Notes under the pieces: model-generated | Databases searched by the model: none | What the model was told of the DNA's origin: nothing | The model's input: only the letters and a program-made list of their open reading frames with translations | NCBI RefSeq assembly: GCF_900156685.1 | Contig: NZ_FTOJ01000009.1 | Location: forward strand, 62,001-126,000 | DNA length: 64,000 nt | DNA from: Chryseobacterium piscicola | Lineage (GTDB): Bacteria > Bacteroidota > Bacteroidia > Flavobacteriales > Weeksellaceae | Direction: 5' to 3' | In this document: positions 16,473 through 23,859 of the stretch, piece after piece | How the letters are laid out: each line of letters begins with the position of its first letter | How positions within the stretch are numbered: the stretch's first letter is position 1 | Made by a program: the position numbers and the translations under genes

Positions 16473-18734
16473 ATGAAAAAACTATTATTAATGTGTATGA
16501 TGGCTTTCGGAGTGGGAGCTTCAGCGCAAATTGTAGTAAGCCAAAGCTTTGAAGGAACTTCTCTGCCTACAGGCTGGACGAGTTTCTCTAATGCCGCTTT
16601 AAGCACTACAACAGGAACATCGTATGGTGCATCGGCGGGAACGCCTTGTGCTGGGACAAAAGGAGTCTACAAAAATCTCTATTCTTCAGTTCCATCATGG
16701 TATCTTGTTTATAGTTCTACAGCATCTAATGGTGCTGCAATGACTTATTCTTTTAAATATCTTGCAAAAGCATACGATAGTAGCGTACCAGTAAGTGGTT
16801 CTGTAGCGGCTGATTATTCTGTAGATGGTGGTACAACTTGGACAACCATTCTTTCCCCAGTTACTCTTACAACTGCAGTTAATGGCAGTATTCCATGTAC
16901 TACAGTTTCCGGAACTATTCCAGCGGGAACTATTGCTACAGGTGCAAATTTTAAATTAAGGTTTAGTTCTCTTTATACAAGCCCTGGAGATTATTATATG
17001 GGATTTGATGATGTACAATTGGCTCAAGCAACAAGTACTCCGCCAAACTGTACCACTATCTCTTCACCGGCAAATGCTGCTACCGGAATTTCAGTTACCC
17101 CTACCATTTCTTGGGCAATTGCAACTGGAGGTGCAAGTAGTTACATCGTAAATTTAGGAACTACTCCAGGTGGAACTAATATTATGAATAATGTGGACGT
17201 AGGAAATGTAACGTCTTATGCAATTCCTACAGGTACCCCTTTAAGCTATTCTACTCAATATTATATTACTATTATTCCAAAGAATGTCAATGGTAATGCT
17301 ACAGGATGTACAGAAACTTCTTTTACAACGTTAGCAATGCCTTGTCCTAGTGTTTCAGCTCCATCAGTTTCTGCAACAGGAGTTTCTACATTACCAACAT
17401 TTGTGTGGACAGCTGTAGCTGGAGCTACGGGATATAAAATTTCTTTAGGTACAACTTCAGGCGGTACAGATGTTTTAAATGCTTTAGACTTGGGTAATGT
17501 TACTTCGTATACATTATCAAGTGCATTAAATCCTAATACGATTTATTATTATACAATTACAGCTTACAATGCGTCTACTAATTCAGGAACGGCTTGTACT
17601 GTAAGATCATTTACTACAACTGCTGCTGCTTTACCTGCAAATGACAGTTGTAATGGAGCAATTTCTTTAACAGTTAACCCAGACTTATTATGTGGTTCTG
17701 TTACTGCAGGAAATACATTGGGAGCTTCTTTATCTATGGCAGCTACTCCTTGCTTTGGAAATCCAGATGATGATGTGTGGTATTCTTTTGTGGCTACAGA
17801 AACTTCTCATGTGGTAAGTCTTTCTAATATTGTTTCAACGGGTACTTCAACAACAACGGATATGTATTTTCAAGTATTAAGTGGTGCTTGCGGATCTTTA
17901 ACAAGTGTTGTGTGTTCTGATCCTGAATCGGCTAATGTATCGGGACTGACTCCTGGTCAAACTTATTATGTAAGAGTGTATACTTACAGTGGAGCTGGTT
18001 ATAATGCAAGTTTCAATATTTGTGTAGGAACAAATCCTCCACCTCCAGCAAATGATAATTGTTCTTCACCAGTTTCTATAACACCTGGATCTTCTTTTGA
18101 CCAAAATTCTATAATAGGAACTACAGATGGTGCTACATTAACAAGTGATGCTACTGCAACAACTTCTTGCCAAACAAATAGATATGCAGATACATGGTAT
18201 TCTGTTGTGGTTCCTCCAAGTGGAACTATTACTATCGAAACTAAATCAGTAAGCGGATCTTCTGTTTCGGATACTGTTTTAGGTGTTTATACAGGATCTT
18301 GTGGTACTTTAACTTCGGTAGGTTGTGACGATGATAGTTCTAGTGATGGTAACTTCTCACTTGTAAACTTAACATCGGCTAATGGGATTACTGCAGGTCA
18401 AACTTTATTAATAGGGGTTTGGAATTATAGCTCATCTACAAGTGGACAGTTTAAAGTTTCTGCATACGATTCATCGCTTTTAGCTACCAATGAAGTGAAA
18501 GAAGCTAAAAAATTAATCGCAGCATATCCAAATCCATTTTATGATGTATTAAACATCTCTGATGTAACAAAAGTGAAGAATGTTTTGGTATCTGATTTTT
18601 CAGGGAAATTAGTTAAAACCATTGCAAATCCTACTTCTGCTCTTCAATTGGGAGAATTGAAACAAGGGTTGTATTTAGTGACTTTAGAAATGAAAGACGG
18701 TTCTAAACAAACGATCAAAACAATCAAAAAATAA
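16473..18734 (+). CDS. Secreted protein with Fn3-like repeats, PPC-like domains and T9SS type A signal
   Basis: A 753-residue relative of the preceding gene product. It has a signal peptide (MKKLLLMCMMAFGVGASA, cleaved before Q19) and an N-terminal jelly-roll adhesin-like domain (about 20-187, ending GFDDVQLAQ). Two repeats of the same Fn3-like module follow (starting Cys193 and Cys291). Two bacterial pre-peptidase-like beta domains come next, each introduced by PAND (about 388 and 525), with DDVWYSF and ADTWYSV patterns. The type A sorting signal is AYPNPFYD ... GLYLVTLEMKDG (about 685-753). The PPC-like domains suggest binding or stabilisation of surface polymers rather than catalysis. It has its own terminator, so it is probably a single-gene transcript. 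The shared repeats and similar 5' coding ends indicate origin by duplication from its neighbour. Confidence 0.83.
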   Translation: MKKLLLMCMMAFGVGASAQIVVSQSFEGTSLPTGWTSFSNAALSTTTGTSYGASAGTPCAGTKGVYKNLYSSVPSWYLVYSSTASNGAAMTYSFKYLAKAYDSSVPVSGSVAADYSVDGGTTWTTILSPVTLTTAVNGSIPCTTVSGTIPAGTIATGANFKLRFSSLYTSPGDYYMGFDDVQLAQATSTPPNCTTISSPANAATGISVTPTISWAIATGGASSYIVNLGTTPGGTNIMNNVDVGNVTSYAIPTGTPLSYSTQYYITIIPKNVNGNATGCTETSFTTLAMPCPSVSAPSVSATGVSTLPTFVWTAVAGATGYKISLGTTSGGTDVLNALDLGNVTSYTLSSALNPNTIYYYTITAYNASTNSGTACTVRSFTTTAAALPANDSCNGAISLTVNPDLLCGSVTAGNTLGASLSMAATPCFGNPDDDVWYSFVATETSHVVSLSNIVSTGTSTTTDMYFQVLSGACGSLTSVVCSDPESANVSGLTPGQTYYVRVYTYSGAGYNASFNICVGTNPPPPANDNCSSPVSITPGSSFDQNSIIGTTDGATLTSDATATTSCQTNRYADTWYSVVVPPSGTITIETKSVSGSSVSDTVLGVYTGSCGTLTSVGCDDDSSSDGNFSLVNLTSANGITAGQTLLIGVWNYSSSTSGQFKVSAYDSSLLATNEVKEAKKLIAAYPNPFYDVLNISDVTKVKNVLVSDFSGKLVKTIANPTSALQLGELKQGLYLVTLEMKDGSKQTIKTIKK
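17049..17630 (+). repeat. Two Fn3-like coding repeats related to those at 13135-14544
   Basis: Units start at Cys codons 17049 and 17343 (294 bases apart). They share the GTTxGGTxxxNxxDxGNVTSY core with the repeats of the upstream gene, showing a common module. Confidence 0.75.
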
Positions 18735-18759
18735 TTCTTGGTAATTATTTAAAATAATG

Positions 18760-18791
18760 ATAGCGACTAATTTATTAGTCGCTATTTTTTT
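18760..18791 (+). terminator. Intrinsic terminator after the second T9SS gene
   Basis: Perfect 11-bp stem atagcgactaa (18760-18770) / ttagtcgctat (18775-18785), then a T run. Confidence 0.88.
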
Positions 18792-18916
18792 GTATCTAAA
18801 AGATAGTCCGAAGGTTGCAAGAAATCACATTTGATGTTCTAGAATCTTAGGCATAAAATTATTAATTTGTATTTTAATTATTGTTAACATAATTATATGT
18901 TTGTTTTAAATTTTTA

Positions 18917-18924
18917 TAGATTTG
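18917..18924 (+). promoter_or_regulatory. -7 promoter box TAGATTTG
   Basis: Exact TAnnTTTG, ending 22 bases before the ATG of the third T9SS gene. Confidence 0.5.
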
Positions 18925-18946
18925 TAAATATATTTAAGAATTTCGA

Positions 18947-20530
18947 ATGAATAAATCTTTATTGTTGATTTTGTTATTGTCTTGTTTTGGTTTTTCGGCT
19001 CAGACTTATTGTATACCAACATTTAACTCTGGTTGTAGTGATGGAGACCAGATTGATAGCTTTACCATTTCATCTATTGGGTTTAATCATCTTAATACAG
19101 GATGCTCTGGCAATGCTTATGGGGATTATACAGCACAGACTATTATTCTAAGCGCGGGCGTGAATTATAGTTTTGAAATCACACACGGATTTAGCAATCA
19201 GTTTGTGAAAATTTGGATTGATTTTAATAATGACGGAATATTTACTGATGCCAGTCCAGAATTGGTAGCTTCAGCAGTAAGCACATCTGTATCTGGTATA
19301 GACACCACTCTTGGATTAATAAATGTACCTACTGGTGCTACGATAGGAGTTCATAGAATGCGTGTAGCAGATAGTTACTCGTCAGATCCTATACCTTGTA
19401 ATGTAGACGGTTTCGGTGAGGTTCATGACTATACTGTAAACATTACTGCTGCTCCTTCTTGCATAGCACCAACAGATTTATCGATTAATACAATTACTTC
19501 TACATCTGCAAATCTATCATGGGTGGCTTCATCAAGCGTTCCATCAATAGGATATGAATATTATTTGTCTACTAATTCTGCTTATCCTACATCTTCTACA
19601 ATAGCTACAGGAAGTTCTGCAAATGGCGTTGTTACTACTACATTACCAATAGTTCCTTCTACTTCATATTACGTTTGGGTAAGATCTGTGTGTTCAGGTT
19701 CAGATAAAAGTGCATGGTCAATTCCAATAGCATTTACAAGTTTGTGTGCACCTATCACACCAAGTTATACTAATAATTTCACATCATTTCCTGGAGTTTG
19801 TTGGCAACAAGCTTCAGGCGGGAATATCACTAGCGGTTCTACATCTACAGATGTGTATTGGATGGAAGACGGTTTCTTAAATGTAAACTATTCAGGAGCA
19901 GCAAAGATCAATCTCTTTTACCAAAATCGTGCAGGTTGGCTAAAGACACCAGTTTTTAATCTTTTAGCGGGAGGGTATCGAGTGAAATTTGATTATGGTA
20001 TTACTGATTATGATGAAACAACGATTTCTGCAATGGGTTCAGATGATATTGTGCAATTTGCCATTTCAAATGATGGTGGTTCTACATGGTCTGTTCTCCA
20101 AACTTGGAGTATTTCCAATAGTCCTTCCAATACTTTAAATCAATTTTCTCTAGATCTCACTTCTTACAATTCTGCAAATACAGTATTTGCATTTTATGGT
20201 TCAGATGGAGTGGTTGTAGATCCAGAAGACTATGATTTTTTTGTGGATAATTTTGTTATAGAGCATTCGGGAACTTTAGCAACTAATGATAATCTTAAAA
20301 AAAATACAAATGTGGTGGTTTACCCTAATCCTTTTGCAGATTTTTTAAATGTTAAAAATTCAGATCTGGTAAAGTCGGCTTCTATTACAGATTTTAATGG
20401 TAGAGTCGTAAAAAGATTTGAAGACATAAATACAACCTTGAATATGAATGAAATTATTTCTGGTGCTTATCTTTTGGTTTTAAAAATGAAAGATGGAACG
20501 CAACAAATACAAAAAATTATCAAAAAATAA
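18947..20530 (+). CDS. Secreted GEVED/Fn3/jelly-roll protein with T9SS type A signal
   Basis: A 527-residue secreted protein. The signal peptide is MNKSLLLILLLSCFGFSA (before Q19). A GEVED-type domain (about 20-165) carries VKIWIDFNNDGIF, with an Asp/Asn-rich Ca-binding look, and ends in GEVHDYTVNI. An Fn3 domain (about 170-265, YYVWVRSVC) and a MAM/jelly-roll domain (about 270-440, NNFTSFPGVCWQQ ... FFVDNFVIEH) follow. The type A C-terminal signal is VYPNPFAD ... GAYLLVLKMKDG. It lacks the 94-residue repeats of its two upstream neighbours but shares the same overall plan. It has its own promoter box and terminator. It is probably a surface adhesin or the binding part of a secreted complex; no enzyme motif is visible. 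Confidence 0.82.
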   Translation: MNKSLLLILLLSCFGFSAQTYCIPTFNSGCSDGDQIDSFTISSIGFNHLNTGCSGNAYGDYTAQTIILSAGVNYSFEITHGFSNQFVKIWIDFNNDGIFTDASPELVASAVSTSVSGIDTTLGLINVPTGATIGVHRMRVADSYSSDPIPCNVDGFGEVHDYTVNITAAPSCIAPTDLSINTITSTSANLSWVASSSVPSIGYEYYLSTNSAYPTSSTIATGSSANGVVTTTLPIVPSTSYYVWVRSVCSGSDKSAWSIPIAFTSLCAPITPSYTNNFTSFPGVCWQQASGGNITSGSTSTDVYWMEDGFLNVNYSGAAKINLFYQNRAGWLKTPVFNLLAGGYRVKFDYGITDYDETTISAMGSDDIVQFAISNDGGSTWSVLQTWSISNSPSNTLNQFSLDLTSYNSANTVFAFYGSDGVVVDPEDYDFFVDNFVIEHSGTLATNDNLKKNTNVVVYPNPFADFLNVKNSDLVKSASITDFNGRVVKRFEDINTTLNMNEIISGAYLLVLKMKDGTQQIQKIIKK

Positions 20531-20549
20531 AATTATTCATTCATAAATA

Positions 20550-20584
20550 AAAATAGGTAACCTAAAAAGTTACCTATTTTTATT
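20550..20584 (+). terminator. Bidirectional intrinsic terminator
   Basis: 12-bp stem aaaataggtaac (20550-20561) / gttacctatttt (20569-20580), with T-rich flanks on both strands. It serves the T9SS gene on the plus strand and the 52-aa gene and K+ channel transcript on the minus strand. Confidence 0.85.
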
Positions 20585-20603
20585 TACTATTATAAATGTA
20601 AGA

Positions 20604-20762
20604 TTAATCTGTTTTTACTGGTTGTATCTCTCCAGTATTTAAGCTTTCAAAAACTGTAGGGAAAAACATGACAAAGATAAAATAGATAACTATCATTAAA
20701 GCGATAAGAGCAACTAGAGTTACAACAAGTGCATTCGGTTTATTTTTTTGTTTTGGTTCCAT
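20604..20762 (-). CDS. Small single-pass membrane protein (52 aa)
   Basis: A short ORF with ATG start (MEPKQKNKPNALVVTLVALI) and one long transmembrane helix at about residues 12-35 (ALVVTLVALIALMIVIYFIF). A short polar tail ends QPVKTD. The positively charged N-terminus predicts an N-in topology. It begins 43 bases downstream of the K+ channel stop, on the same strand and before a shared terminator, so it is probably the second gene of that operon. It could be a small channel accessory protein, but I know no family for it and it may simply be an orphan. Charge pattern, ATG and placement support it as a real gene. Confidence 0.6.
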   Translation of the reverse strand: MEPKQKNKPNALVVTLVALIALMIVIYFIFVMFFPTVFESLNTGEIQPVKTD

Positions 20763-20805
20763 GATATTAAGTATTATAAAGTGATTTAATAGTTTATAAT
20801 AAATC

Positions 20806-21633
20806 CTATGCTAATTTCTTGCCACACTGTTTGCAATATCTGGCATCATCATCAATATCTTCATTTCCACAACGTTCGCAGGTTAATTCTAGGTTTTGTC
20901 TTTTGTTCCTCATTTCAGCAGTTACAATTCCTGTAGGAACAGCAATGATTGAATAACCTGCAAGCATCAATATTACCGCAAAAAATTTTCCCATGGGAGT
21001 AATGGGTGAAACATCGCCATATCCCACGGTAGTTACTGTAACAACCGCCCAATAGATAGATTGCGGAATTGTTTCAAATCCAGGTCTACCACCTTCCACC
21101 ATAAACATCATTGAGCCAACGATAACAGAGAAAATAATTAAAAATAAAAGAAAAATATATATTTTTCGTGAGCTGTTTTTCAAAGCTCTCACGATAACTG
21201 TGCCATCATTCATAAAGTCTAAAAGGTTAAAAACCCTAAAAACACGTAACATTCTAAGCATTCTGAAAATCAGAAAATATTTTGTTATAGGAAAGAAAAA
21301 GCTTAAAAAGAAGGGGATTAAAGACAAGAAATCAATAACTCCGAAGAAACTAAAAAGATAACATTTTTTGTTTTTTAGCACTGCAATACGCAGGCAATAC
21401 TCAAGGGTGAAAAAAACGGAAATAATCCACTCACAAATAATAAATGTTGTGTGAAATTTCTTGTCGAGCTTAGGAACGCTCTCCATCATAATAATAAAAG
21501 TACTCGCAAGAATCAGCAAGAGCAGGATGATATCAAAAAGTTTCCCGAGCTTTGTGTCTGCGCGGTAAATGATCCTAAACAAAAATCTCTTCCAAAGTTG
21601 ATTTCCGGGAACAAGATTGTGCTCTTTATCCAT
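20806..21633 (-). CDS. Voltage-gated-type potassium channel with C-terminal zinc ribbon
   Basis: A 275-residue six-helix (S1-S6) ion channel. S1 is near 32-50, S2 near 64-84 and S3 near 94-115. The S4 voltage-sensor helix has regularly spaced arginines (FRMLRMLRVFRVF, 123-135). S5 is near 157-178. The pore loop carries the K+ selectivity filter TVGYGD (202-207), and S6 is near 216-238. Unusually for this short Kv-like family, the tail ends in a C-x2-C ... C-x2-C zinc-ribbon pattern (C252, C255, C267, C270), probably binding Zn in the cytoplasm. The role is K+ flux and membrane-potential control. A perfect TAnnTTTG box lies 13 bases upstream of the ATG; the divergent Nif3-like gene uses a separate box 11 bases further away. 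Confidence 0.88.
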   Translation of the reverse strand: MDKEHNLVPGNQLWKRFLFRIIYRADTKLGKLFDIILLLLILASTFIIMMESVPKLDKKFHTTFIICEWIISVFFTLEYCLRIAVLKNKKCYLFSFFGVIDFLSLIPFFLSFFFPITKYFLIFRMLRMLRVFRVFNLLDFMNDGTVIVRALKNSSRKIYIFLLFLIIFSVIVGSMMFMVEGGRPGFETIPQSIYWAVVTVTTVGYGDVSPITPMGKFFAVILMLAGYSIIAVPTGIVTAEMRNKRQNLELTCERCGNEDIDDDARYCKQCGKKLA

Positions 21634-21646
21634 TTTTATGTTTTTA

Positions 21647-21654
21647 CAAAGTTA
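21647..21654 (-). promoter_or_regulatory. -7 promoter box TAACTTTG of the K+ channel gene
   Basis: Exact TAnnTTTG on the minus strand, ending 13 bases before the channel ATG. It is part of a compact divergent promoter pair. Confidence 0.55.
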
Positions 21655-21665
21655 TAAATAATCGT

Positions 21666-21673
21666 TATTTTTG
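21666..21673 (+). promoter_or_regulatory. -7 promoter box TATTTTTG of the Nif3-like gene
   Basis: Exact TAnnTTTG, ending 20 bases before the ATG at 21694. It is divergent from the channel promoter with an 11-base gap between boxes. Confidence 0.5.
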
Positions 21674-21693
21674 AACTCAAACATACAGAATAA

Positions 21694-22791
21694 ATGACAA
21701 TAAAAGATGTAATCTCAAAAATTGAAAAAAGAATAAACATTGCGCAGGCAGAAGATTATGATAATATTGGTTTGCTTTGTGGACTTCCTGACCGAAATGT
21801 AAGTGGAGTTCTCGTTTGCCATGATGCATTAGAAAATGTAGTAGACGAAGCGATTTTGAAAAATTGCAATCTCATTGTTTGTTTTCATCCTATCATTTTT
21901 TCAGGTTTAAAATCCTTAACAGGCAAAAACTATGTAGAAAGGGCAGTTCTCAAAGCCTTGGAAAATAAAATTGCCATCTATGCCATTCATACTGCTTGGG
22001 ATAACGATTTTTTTGGTGTGAATGCAGGGATATGCAATATTTTGGGTGTAAAAAACCTGAAAATTCTTCAGCCCAAAAAAAATAATTTAAAACAATTGAA
22101 TGTTTATGTGCCACAAGAATATTCTGAAAATGTGCGAGAAGCTTTGTTTGCTGCTAAAGCCGGAAATATAGGTTTTTATGATGAATGCAGTTTTACTACG
22201 AAGGGCGCGGGAACTTTCAGACCAATTGAGGGTTCTGTACCTTTCTCTGGAGAGCAAAATATACGCGAAAATGCCGATGAGGTAATGATTTCTGTTATTT
22301 TTGAAGCCTTTAAACAGCATCAGATAGTTTCAGCGATGAAAAATGCCCATCCGTACGAAGAAGTGGCCCATCAAATTATAAGTCTGGATAATGAAAATCA
22401 CTATTCAGGATTGGGAATGTACGGCGAATTGGAAACTGAAATGGATGAAGTTGATTTTTTGAAATTGGTGAAACAAAAATTTAATATAGAAATTATTAAG
22501 CATTCAGAATTTACAGGAAAAAAAATTAAGAGAGTAGGGGTTTTGGGTGGTTCCGGAGCAAGCGGAATAAAATCTGCATTATTAAATAAATGTGATGCCT
22601 ATCTTACCGGAGATTTAAAATACCACGACTATTTCTCGGCAGAATCGAAGATGCTTCTTTGCGACATCGGTCATTATGAATCTGAGCAATTCGTGAGTGA
22701 ACAATTATTTGAAATTTTATCACAAAATTTTAGTACATTTGCAGTCTTGAAATCTAGCGAAAAAACAAACCCCGTAAATTATTTCATTTAG
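21694..22791 (+). CDS. Nif3-like dinuclear metal center protein
   Basis: A 365-residue protein of the Nif3/YqfO (DUF34) family, which forms hexameric toroids with a dinuclear metal site. Its true reaction is unsettled; it has been annotated as a GTP cyclohydrolase I type 2 homolog. Visible features: N-terminal EDYDNIGLLCG (20-30), metal-ligand region CFHPIIFSG, then AIHTAWDND, and the C-terminal GDLKYHDYF and CDIGHYESE segments carrying the remaining His/Glu ligands. The inserted PII-like (YqfO) domain (about 125-225) separates the halves, with ending AMKNAHPYEEVAH typical of it. It starts a two-gene unit: the next ATG is 2 bases past its stop. This pairing of Nif3 with a coiled-coil zinc-ribbon-family protein is frequent in bacteria. 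Confidence 0.88.
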   Translation: MTIKDVISKIEKRINIAQAEDYDNIGLLCGLPDRNVSGVLVCHDALENVVDEAILKNCNLIVCFHPIIFSGLKSLTGKNYVERAVLKALENKIAIYAIHTAWDNDFFGVNAGICNILGVKNLKILQPKKNNLKQLNVYVPQEYSENVREALFAAKAGNIGFYDECSFTTKGAGTFRPIEGSVPFSGEQNIRENADEVMISVIFEAFKQHQIVSAMKNAHPYEEVAHQIISLDNENHYSGLGMYGELETEMDEVDFLKLVKQKFNIEIIKHSEFTGKKIKRVGVLGGSGASGIKSALLNKCDAYLTGDLKYHDYFSAESKMLLCDIGHYESEQFVSEQLFEILSQNFSTFAVLKSSEKTNPVNYFI

Positions 22792-22793
22792 AT

Positions 22794-23570
22794 ATGGCAA
22801 AAATAATAGAAATTTCAGTTGAAGAAAAATTGAGAGCTTTATACGATCTACAGATCATTGATTCTAGATTGGATGAAATCCGAAATACAAGAGGAGAATT
22901 GCCAATCGAAGTGGAAGATCTTGACATCGAAATAGAAGGTCTTGAGAAAAGAGCTGAAAAATTTCATGCTGAAATTAAAGAGCAAAATGATCAAATCAGT
23001 ACTAAAAATGAAGTGATCAACCACGCAAAATCTTTAATTGAAAAATACAAATCTCAGCAAGATAACGTAAGAAACAATAAAGAATTTGAAGCTTTAGGAA
23101 AAGAAATTGAATATCAAGAACTTGAAATTCAACTTTCTGAAAAAAGAATTAAAGAATTCGGAGCAAAAATTAGTCACAAAAACGAAACTTTAGACGAATT
23201 GAATACTAAGATTGAAGAGCTTAAAAATCATCTTAAATTCAAAAAAGAAGAGCTAGAAGATTTGGTGTCTGAAACTCAAAAGGAAGAAAATTACCTTCTT
23301 GAGCAGTCTAATGAATATGCTTCTAAAATTGATGACAGATTGCTTGCTTCTTACAACAGAATCAGAAAAAATTCTATCAACGGTCTCGCTGTAGTAGGAT
23401 TGGAAAGAGGTGCGCCAAAAGGTTCTTTCTTCACAATTCCACCACAAAAGCAGATGGAGATTGCTCAAAGAAAGAAAATCATCATTGATGAGCATTCAGG
23501 AAAAATCTTGGTAGACGATGAGTTGGTAAACGAAGAAACTGAAAGAATGAAATCTGTAATTAAATTCTAA
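22794..23570 (+). CDS. Coiled-coil protein of the C4 zinc-ribbon (CT398-like) family, cysteines lost
   Basis: A 258-residue cytoplasmic protein. Residues about 8-185 form a long antiparallel coiled-coil hairpin rich in Glu/Lys (ELEIQLSEKRIKEFGAKI region). The C-terminal portion (about 195-248) aligns by pattern with the zinc ribbon that ends CT398/HP0958 family members, with the conserved IPPQxQxEI core (215-223). The four cysteines expected before and after it are absent: the first knuckle reads GAPKGSFF and the second IIIDEHSGKIL. It therefore should not bind zinc in the usual way. It is co-transcribed with the Nif3-like gene (2-base gap). The relatives are adaptor or chaperone-like; a molecular role here is unknown. 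Confidence 0.8.
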   Translation: MAKIIEISVEEKLRALYDLQIIDSRLDEIRNTRGELPIEVEDLDIEIEGLEKRAEKFHAEIKEQNDQISTKNEVINHAKSLIEKYKSQQDNVRNNKEFEALGKEIEYQELEIQLSEKRIKEFGAKISHKNETLDELNTKIEELKNHLKFKKEELEDLVSETQKEENYLLEQSNEYASKIDDRLLASYNRIRKNSINGLAVVGLERGAPKGSFFTIPPQKQMEIAQRKKIIIDEHSGKILVDDELVNEETERMKSVIKF

Positions 23571-23593
23571 TTAGTTACATTTTAAAAATATAA

Positions 23594-23628
23594 AAGACCG
23601 GAAATTTTCTCCGGTCTTATTTTTTTAT
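23594..23628 (+). terminator. Intrinsic terminator of the Nif3 operon
   Basis: 8-bp stem aagaccgg (23594-23601) / ccggtctt (23611-23618), followed by attttttt. Confidence 0.88.
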
Positions 23629-23829
23629 CTTATCTTACAATGGGTAGTATCTTTTCTACTGTCTTTTTTATAGTTAAAATGATAACTGCCGTATTTCTAG
23701 ATTATTGTTTTTGAATGACAATGGCATAGAATGAAGTTGAATGCACTTAAAATTATTCCTATTCAGTACCTTTAAAACAAATGTATTATTCGTGAAAAGC
23801 ATTAAAGCAATTTGTATTTAAAAAACAAA

Positions 23830-23853
23830 AAACCGCCTCAAAAGAAGCGGTTT
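23830..23853 (-). terminator. Intrinsic terminator of the acyl-CoA synthetase gene
   Basis: Stem aaaccgc (23830-23836) / gcggttt (23847-23853). Read on the minus strand it is followed by a T run, just past the stop at 23860. Confidence 0.75.
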
Positions 23854-23859
23854 AGTTTT

